A stretch of DNA of 64,000 bases, from positions 36,453,183 to 36,517,182 of the forward strand of contig JASXTE010000002.1 of NCBI GenBank assembly GCA_030280995.1. The letters are read 5' to 3'. The notes beneath the pieces are model-generated. The model did not search any database. It was not told the origin of the DNA and saw nothing but the letters and a program-made list of their open reading frames with translations. The position numbers were made by a program, and so were the translations under genes. This stretch comes from Hemileia vastatrix. Lineage: Eukaryota > Basidiomycota > Pucciniomycetes > Pucciniales > Zaghouaniaceae. This document shows positions 57,317 to 64,000 of this stretch, piece by piece (the stretch's first letter is position 1; each line of letters starts with the position of its first letter).

Positions 57317-57695
57317 AGTTGTTGGTGGAAGGTTTATGTGATGAGGGAAGTGGGAATTTACCGCCAAATGTGCAGTTGGGGTGTGTAGATAGAAAAAAAA
57401 TTTAAGTTTTTGCCACAAAAATGAAGTAGCATAGAGTGAGGAAAGACTTAAGGCTGGCATCAGCAATTATAAGTCATGCAACTTTCCTAAAAATTCATCA
57501 TGGATGTGCTGAGTTTGGGATCAGGAATCAGGAATGGAAATTGTGGTATAAGAGGTGGTATAATGCATTATCATGAATTACTTATCCACTAGCCCTGGGG
57601 CTAGTATATAAGAATCTTCCGCAATTAATATTTTATGATCCCAGGAAAAAAAATTCCTGATCCCTTATTGTGGATCCCTCAACTTTTATACCCCC

Positions 57696-59640
57696 TATTT
57701 TTTCTATCTACACACCCCACCTGCTCATTTGGTGGTGAATTCCCACTTCCCACTCATCACCTAAACCTTCAACCAAAAATAATGAAGAACCTCTCTACTA
57801 GGAAGCAACTTCACTCAGCTATAAATTCCATCACTTTAGCTTTAGCTGCTGACTTTAAACCTGACTTTGGTTTGGAAGACACTTTAGCTAATATTTCTTT
57901 TCTTTTCAAAAAGTGTTACATCATCCCAAGGTGGCCAAATCTTTATCATAATCCCAAATATGATCTTGCCTTAATTCTTGAAATTCCTCCTTTAAACTTC
58001 ACACAAATTTTTCAAACTTCTCCTGATTCTTTCTTTAAAATTTCTCAGCTTATCTCCAATCATCCTATCTTCCATAATAATTCCCATAAAAAACAGCATA
58101 ATCCTTCCTTTCAACTTGCTGTTGCAATATGTTGCTTTTCTTCAAATGGAAAGGGTGCTTCTTTAAGACATTTATATAATCTCATTACCATAGGATATGT
58201 TACTTTCATATTATACACCAAGTGCTGCATGATTGCTATCCTTTCTCTCAAGTCTCCAACACTTTCTTGGCCAACTCGACAATAGCAACTTGAATCCTCT
58301 CAAGTAATTCAAGCCAAAGGTTTCCCTGGATGTGTAGGTTTTGTTGATGGAACAACTATACCTTTGAGTCAAAAGCCTGCTCATGATGTCAACCATTATT
58401 TTTATTGCAAAAAAAAGTTTTCTCAAAATGTTCTCCAATTTCACATCTTTCATAAACTAATTTTTTATCTTCTTTGTAAATATTCTATTGCCGTTCAACT
58501 TGTCTGTGACATCAAAAAAAGGTTATTGCTTTTCATAGTGGCCTTTCTGGATCATTTCATAACTATTTTGTCTTCCAAGGAATGAGGATATCTTAAAGTC
58601 CTGACCAATACTTTGATGAATCTCAGTACCTCTTTGCAGGCTCAGCCTATGCAAGTGCAAAGTACATTATACCTTCTTTCCATGGTTCAACTTTAGAAAA
58701 TTAACCCAAAACCACCTTTAATTATCACCTTGCCCTACAAAGAGTATGGATTGAATATGCTACTGGTACTTTAAAGTGAATATTTTCTAGTCTCCAGGAG
58801 CTCAGAATCCAATTTAAAAAAAATTGGAGATCAAAACTGCAAATCATTGGATCATGACTTGTGTTATACTCCAAAATATCCTAGCTGATTTAAAGGATGA
58901 GTGGAATGATCTTTATGAAGAAGAGGATCCTGAACTAGTACTGGCTCTCCCCTCCCTTGAATTACAAAATATTCATTCAACTGGCATATGCTCTGTCATT
59001 ATGCCAATCACCCTCCACCATTTTGACACACACCACCCTTTTAATTTTTTTCATACTGTACAAATTTTTTATTTGTGTGTTTTATTCACTTGTGTTGGTT
59101 AATTTTTTTTTTTGAATATTTACTATTATTTTAAATCTGCTGTGAATTCTTATTTTTTGATGTCTCATTTGTTTAACCTCATCAGCTCAACATGAAATCA
59201 CATATTTTCTGCAAGTGAATAATTTTTCACTCTTTTGTTCTCTTTTTCATTGATGCCTCATATCCATTTCCTCATCTCTTCAAAAATCCCTCAATTATTT
59301 TCAATTCACTTTCTTTCTCATTTCATCTCTCCAGGTAAGTCTTTTTTTGTCCTTTTTTTTTATACTTGCTAATTATTAATTTTTTTGTTCTTTTTTTGCA
59401 TATTTTTTTTGTCCTGTGAATGCTTTTTTTTGGTTTTAAAGGGTAGACTAATTCTTTTTTTCTCTCCTCTCCTTTTATTTCTTTTTTTTCTCTCAATCAT
59501 CCTCCTTTCCCCCTTCTTGGTGTCCTAAAATCCCCTTTTTGCCTCTCCTTGGAAGCCTCAACCCCTATTAACCTGTGGCCAACCCCCCTCTTCTCTTTTG
59601 TTAAAAAACAATTGTTAGTGATTGTTCATTATATAAAAAA
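57696..59640 (+). mobile_element. PIF/Harbinger-like fragment H6 (nuclease end only)
   Basis: Starts abruptly at the outer edge of H5 with sequence equal to the H1 5' leader (about 15766: CTATCTACACACCCCACCTG), so its own terminus is missing. Nuclease pseudogene 57782-59102, then the usual tail with CTCTCCAG/GTAAGTC at 59331 and a C-rich patch at 59500-59590. H7 begins at 59719. Confidence 0.65.
57782..59102 (+). pseudogene. PIF/Harbinger DDE nuclease (H6 copy)
   Basis: Starts MKNLSTRKQLHSAINS and stays open to 58285. Then a stop, followed by GFPGCVGFVDGTTIPLSQKP with the first catalytic Asp, the intron region, and YSIAVQLVCDIKK. The second Asp region reads AGSAYASAKYI (Asp lost) and the Glu region WIEYATGTLK in a broken frame. 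Ends with WNDLYEEEDPELVLALP and SVIMPITLHHF. It is non-functional. Confidence 0.75.
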
Positions 59641-60020
59641 ATTGATAAAAAGCTGTTTACTTAATTGAAAATCATTAACAATTTTTCATTAACTTATTGA
59701 ATCATTAACAATTTAAAAGGGGGTATCAATGTTGACTGATCTGAAATTAAATTAATTTCAAATAAAAATAATTATGCCCCATTTATCTTCTGCAATTGTT
59801 TTTGCTAATAATTGGGTTATTAGACTTTTTACTTGTCAATGTTTACCTCTATCTGAAATTTTAATCCTCAATTTTTCATAACAAAATCTTGGAAAACATT
59901 CTGGATGTGCCAGCCTCCCTACCTTGCTGCACACTCCCATCCTGTCTATTCATTCTATCCTTTTAAAACCCCTCCCCATCTCCTCTGTTTGTTTCTTCTC
60001 CTTTTCATCTTCAAATATCT

Positions 60021-61379
60021 CAACATGCCTTTTCATCATAGATCTACGCAAAGGCAGCATTTTCCCAGTTGTTATTCAAATCCCATTACTCCCTCTTTCC
60101 TCCACTCAGCTGAGAAATCAAAGACCATTCAATTAAAAAAAGATGATTATCTCATACTTATCAACTGGCTGAAAACTAAAACTAATTATGATGCTTTTTT
60201 TGGTACTAAGAATGAAACTAAAGTAAGATGGCCCCTGAATCAAACATCAATAGATATATTCTAATGGCCAATGAGTTATGAAATAAGACAAAGGGAAGGA
60301 TTGATCTTTTACCTAAACAGATGTCTGAATGCTTTAAGCATTATCGAGGCAAATACAAGAAGGCTAAGACTCTTTCATCTTCCAATTGTTTTGATATTAC
60401 TGACCTTGATATCAGTAAGGGAATCAGAACAATAGATGATAAACTTGATTCTTTATGTCCTTACTATAAAGAGATGGATTCCATATTTGGACAGCAAGCT
60501 AATGTTAATCCTGCAAACATGTTGGATGGATAAGGTGATATATCCAAACATGATGTCAAAAGAAAAATTTATCCTTCCTCTTCTACTCAAGCCTCCCCTC
60601 ATATGACTCCTACAAATCAAGATATCCTTTCAATAGATCCTTATGGTGATATAAACCAATCTGATCCCACTCCAGTGAGCTTTTATTTTTTTTTCTTTTT
60701 TATTTTTAAAAAGGATAATTAGCAAACCCAGGATCCTCAAGCAAGTGAGTCTGAAGAGGAAAATTTTATGTCCAAAAAAAGAGAAGACCATCAACTACTT
60801 TGAACTTCAACAGTCATAGAAAGTGAAACAGAGATAGTTTTTCCCAAACCCTATTCTCTTCCATTGATGATTTTCTGGAGAAACGTGAATCTGATAAGTT
60901 ATAGCATACCTCTTAATAATTAAGTGAGCTTTTATTTCCTTTGTCAATATTCATTTTTACTCTAGGTAAAGTTGAAGTTTCAAGAGATACAATGAACTTT
61001 CAAAAGTAAAAATATGAGCTCTTTTTACAAAGGGATGATAGGGCACAAGACTTGGAAGAGAAGAAGTTTAAGATTTCTTTACAGAGGGATGGGAAATTAC
61101 AAGACATGGAAGAGAAGAAATTTGAGCTTTATTTAAAGAGGGATGAGAGGGCACAAGACTTTTAGGAGAAGAAATTTGAGCTTTCTTTAAAGAGGGTTAA
61201 GAGGGCACATGACTTGGAGGAGAAGAAATTTGAGATGAAGAAAGAGGAGAAGGCTCTTGAGTACAATTTACTATTAGATCACTTGAAACTCAAGTATCAA
61301 CTAAAAGATGGTTCAAAAAAGAAAGTTTTCTTGAAAGAATGTGTTAAATCTAATAAATCTATTGAGGAAAGGGGGTAAG
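60021..61379 (+). pseudogene. Myb/SANT-like plus coiled-coil protein (H7 copy)
   Basis: Begins MPFHHRSTQRQ and keeps LKKDDYLILINWLKTK. A 1-bp loss after KVRWP shifts the frame; MSECFKHYRGKYKKAKTLS and the downstream acidic region continue in another frame, with a stop after NMLDG. The coiled-coil exon (from about 60966) has four full 18-residue repeats plus one partial, two of the units broken by stops, and ends KKKVFLKECVKSNKSIEER. Confidence 0.65.
61010..61225 (+). repeat. 54-bp tandem repeat in the coiled-coil exon (H7), four units
   Basis: Four units of exactly 54 bp, each containing RDD/RDG/RDE...QDLEEKK in translation; the same unit occurs about twice in H5. Confidence 0.9.
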
Positions 61380-61665
61380 GATTACCAAATTCTCATTTTA
61401 TTTCATAAATAATAAAGTAAATCAATTATAAAAGATAATCAACCAAGTAAAGGAATCCCAAATACTATCTGTCAATGATTTTATGAGAAAAGTCAAAGAA
61501 AAAATATGACAAGAATGGTATTATGAACTCATTCATAGAATATAATTGAATGAACATCTTTATACAGCACAAGAGCTTGATGCTACAATACTTAATTTGA
61601 TTGATTATCTTTAATAACTGATAAAATCAAAAATTTAAGAAAAAAAATGAAAATTTGGAAATCCT

Positions 61666-62857
61666 TTAATTACCTTATTTAGAAACCCTCCCTAATGTTT
61701 TAGTAGATATTGACCCTTCATGCCTTACCTTACTTACCTGGTTTATCAAACTTTTATTGATCTGAAAAGAAAATCTGAAGTGAGTAAACCTTTCACAAGA
61801 TTCCAATCCAGGAAACACCTTAGTAGTTTGATGATTATCTCTTGAAGAATTTTAAATCACTTCCATAATCCCATTTCATAAACCAAAGTCCATGATAAAT
61901 ATATGATCCAGAAAGTATAGTTCATGGATTTTGATTTTACCATGTGAAGGGATTGGTCTTCCAAAATTAGGATCAAAATAACAGAAAAGGCCATATGTAA
62001 GCATATTAGAATAATATTTGTCTACATGAATATGATTATGAAATTCTCCATAAGTGATGATAACATTAGAAGAAAAGATATAATTTTTACTGAGTTGAAC
62101 CCATTCCATATCTTTCCAATTGGGAAGTCCAGCTTTCCCAGCCAGTTTTCAATTAGATTTAAATACCTGAATACATAATTTTTTAATCAATTGGCCAAGT
62201 AAGAATTGAATTATCCTAAGATTCTCTATCTTTCTAAATATTCCTTCATTTCTTGATCACTGAGATTCTGCAGTTAAGAATATATACCTGGAGAGAAAAG
62301 TAAGAAAATAGGTTTCTTAAAAATTATGAAAATAAAGACTTACCAAGTAAAGCACCCTTTTCAAAGCCAGGTCTCCAACAAAGTCCTATGATAATTTCTC
62401 CACTCTTCTTTTGATTTTGTAAATTTTGTTGAACTAATTACATCTGGTATAAAGTAGTAATTAAATCTGATAATTTATTGAACACTTCAACTTGAATACC
62501 ATTGAAAAAATGAACCTGTATAATAAATTGAGTTTTATATCCATTAATAATAATTGAAACCACAATGTCACTTTCACTAGAAGTTAAGTACTTGATATTT
62601 TCTGGTAATGAATCAGGATATTCTTCTTTTTACATATCATAGTTTTGAAGTAAGACAGATTTTCCAAATACCCGAATAAATCTTTACAAAATTTTTTATC
62701 TTGAATTAAACTTTGTTTTTGACAAGATTTTCTCTTCATATAAGAAATTATAGTCTTCACTTCTGAAAAAAGGTTTTGAAGATGATGAGAGTAATGATAA
62801 TGATGATAGTGATGATAGTGATGAGAGTGATGAGGTATTTTACATTATTACAGACAT
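61666..62857 (-). pseudogene. Tet-like 2OG-Fe(II) dioxygenase (H7 copy)
   Basis: Starts MSVIM followed by a Ser/Leu-repeat leader, then YPDSLPENIKYLTSSESD, VHFFNGIQVEVFNKLSDLI, IIIGLCWRPGFEKGALLG and an intron (GTAAGT...CTCCAG at about 62340-62283). After a frame change come WKDMEWVQLSKNYIFSSNVI, FHNHIHVDK (a clear H-x-D), GRPIPSHGKIK, IMDFGL, RDNHQTTK (distal His), FSFQINKSL and STKTLGRVSK. It is the copy with the best iron-ligand motif. About six stops and one frame change disable it. Family assignment rests on motif order; substrate (5-methylcytosine) is inferred. Confidence 0.7.
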
Positions 62858-62939
62858 TTTGCTGATATTTTAAATCTATTTTTTGAAATATAAATAACTA
62901 AAAACTAAAAAATAACAAAAAAATAAGAGACAAAAACTA

Positions 62940-63290
62940 ATAATTAATTTTCAATTTCTTTCTACCTTAAACCCCCAACTTCCCCTTTTTTATGTCCTCA
63001 ATATCCCACTTATTATCCTTTTTTTGGTGTCCTAAATCCCCATTTTTTCCCCCTTTGGAATCCTCAAAATCCCTCTCTTGTCCCCTTTAGTATCCTCAAA
63101 ACTCCCCTCTTTTTCCCCCTTTAATGTCCTCCAGATCCCCCTTTGGTATCTGCAACACCCCCCTTTTATCCCCTTAAGTGTCCTCAGACACATCCTTTTT
63201 TGCCCCTTCATCTCCTGAAAAACCCCCCTCCCCATCTATCCAAGCCCCTAATTGCTTCTCCCCTCCCCCCTTATTGCCCCTATAAACTTG
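62940..63290. repeat. C-rich minisatellite of H7 (units of about 32-34 bp)
   Basis: Around eight imperfect units of the form TCCTCAAAA.CCCC..TTTTTCCCCCTTTAGTG between 62987 and 63235. The minus-strand ORF (repeated RTLKG-type words) is a by-product. It sits where H5 has its C/G block. Confidence 0.75.
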
Positions 63291-63369
63291 AAAACTAAAA
63301 AAAAGAACCACTTACAAAAAAAAACAACAGAAAAAAAAATTAGCAAACAAAAGATCAAAAAAATGAATA

Positions 63370-64000
63370 AAATGACTTACCTGGAGAGATGAGATAAGAG
63401 AATAAGGCAAACCAAATTGTTTGAGGGATGTTTGAGGAGAGGAGAAAATGGATATGAGGGATGAATGAAAAAAAGAAACAGTGAAAAATTATGCAATTGC
63501 TGAAAATATGTGCTTTCATGTTTAGCTGGTGAATTAAAACAAATGAGACATCCAAATAAGAGATATTCACTGTAAATCCAAAAAAAAAATGAATATGCAA
63601 GAAAAAAACACCAACCCAAGTGAAAAAATCAGAAAAGTAGAGCCTTTGGAGAGTATAAAAAAATTAAAGCGTTGTGTTTCAAAATTTTGGAGGGTGATTG
63701 GCATAATTACAGAGCATATGCCAGTGGAAAGAATGTTTTTTGATTCAAGGGAGGGGAGAGCTGGCACAGTTTTGGGATCCTATTCGTCATAAAGATCATT
63801 CCACTCATTCTTTAAATCAGCTAGGATATTGTGGAGTATAATGCAAGTCATTATCCAATGATTTGCAGTTTTAATTTCCATTTTTTTTGAAATTGGATTC
63901 TGAGTTTCCAAAGACTAGAAAATCTTCCCTTTAAAATACCAATAGCTTGTGAAATTTTTACTCTTGAATGTGCAAGATGAAAATTAAAGATATTTTTGGG
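63370..64000 (-). pseudogene. PIF/Harbinger nuclease, 3' part and tail (H7, cut by window edge)
   Basis: Minus strand from 64000: AIGILKG, later LPSLESKNILSTGICSVIMPITL in another frame, with stops. Downstream, the conserved tail ends CTCTCCAG/GTAAGTCATT at about 63376. The catalytic part lies outside the window. Confidence 0.65.

Larger units (their letters stand above)
42858..57695. mobile_element. PIF/Harbinger-like element H5 (three-gene type), split by gypsy C
   Basis: The left end keeps TATCAATGTTGACTGAT but its outer G run is mutated (CCCCT). The right end finishes ...CAACTTTTATACCCCC at 57695. Without the inserted retrotransposon it is about 6.5 kb. Order: Myb/SANT plus coiled-coil gene (plus, intact), Tet-like dioxygenase gene (minus, decayed and split), G/C-block spacer, DDE nuclease (minus, decayed). 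H7 repeats this order exactly, and H1 shows it in reverse. No clear target duplication survives. Confidence 0.75.
59719..64000. mobile_element. PIF/Harbinger-like element H7 (three-gene type), runs off the window
   Basis: Left terminus GGGGGTATCAATGTTGACTG at 59719. Order: Myb/SANT plus coiled-coil gene (plus), Tet-like gene (minus), C-rich repeat, nuclease 3' part (minus) cut by the window edge. This is the same plan as H5, which supports the three-gene unit as the ancestral state of this family. The right terminus is not visible. Confidence 0.75.

Noticed and set aside
62760..62860. ATGATGAGAG-type repeat at the start of the H7 Tet-like gene as a microsatellite only
   Set aside because: On the minus strand it encodes the Ser-rich leader also present in H5, so it is treated as part of the gene.
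1..64000. CRISPR array, rRNA or bacterial-type operon features
   Set aside because: No spaced direct repeats of array type, no rRNA-like blocks; gene structure is eukaryotic with introns.

Overview
The window looks like part of a rust-fungus (Pucciniales) genome. The basis is small GT-AG introns of about 55-230 bp, basidiomycete-type housekeeping genes, very AT-rich and repeat-packed spacers, Tet-like dioxygenase genes inside repeats, and chromodomain Ty3/gypsy elements. A highly transposon-rich rust is the best guess; the species cannot be proven from sequence reading alone.

Layout. 1-7592: a nested pair of Ty3/gypsy elements. The 3' end of element A, with its LTR, sits inside a decayed element B. 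8801-13606: a host island with a divergent pair, an Arg/Ser-rich unknown protein (minus) and the Dbp10-type DEAD-box helicase (plus). 13893-35010: almost entirely PIF/Harbinger-like DNA transposons (H1-H4 and a MITE-like derivative), nested into one another and carrying a decayed Ty1/copia element, two small CACTA-like MITEs and a solo LTR. 36468-42418: a second host island with a proline/serine-rich protein ending in a CaaX box and a five-exon GPI inositol-deacylase (BST1/PGAP1), both minus. 42858-57695: a three-gene PIF/Harbinger element (H5) split by a complete 8.37-kb Ty3/gypsy chromovirus (element C, TSD GAATC). 57696-64000: a further nuclease copy (H6) and a second three-gene element (H7) running off the edge.

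How the pieces work together. The larger PIF/Harbinger-like elements share one plan between GGGGGT-starting termini. A Myb/SANT-like plus coiled-coil protein reads inward from one end and a DDE nuclease reads inward from the other. In H1, H3, H5 and H7 a third gene lies between them and is convergent with the Myb gene. Its motifs (WRP..KG, HxD, distal NHxTT, FQIN) point to a Tet-like 2OG-Fe(II) dioxygenase, the TET/JBP class that oxidises 5-methylcytosine. H2 has the two-gene form without it. A DNA transposon carrying its own putative cytosine-demodification enzyme, in a genome whose repeats show TCG-to-TTG decay, is the most striking system here. The second is a spliced antisense gene with a seven-cysteine cluster between pol and the 3' LTR of gypsy copies B and C. 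Element C also shows a 14-nt self-priming match between PBS and LTR and an A AAA AAC slippery site at the gag stop.

Limits: coordinates of decayed features are approximate, all homology calls were made by eye, and no database search was possible.
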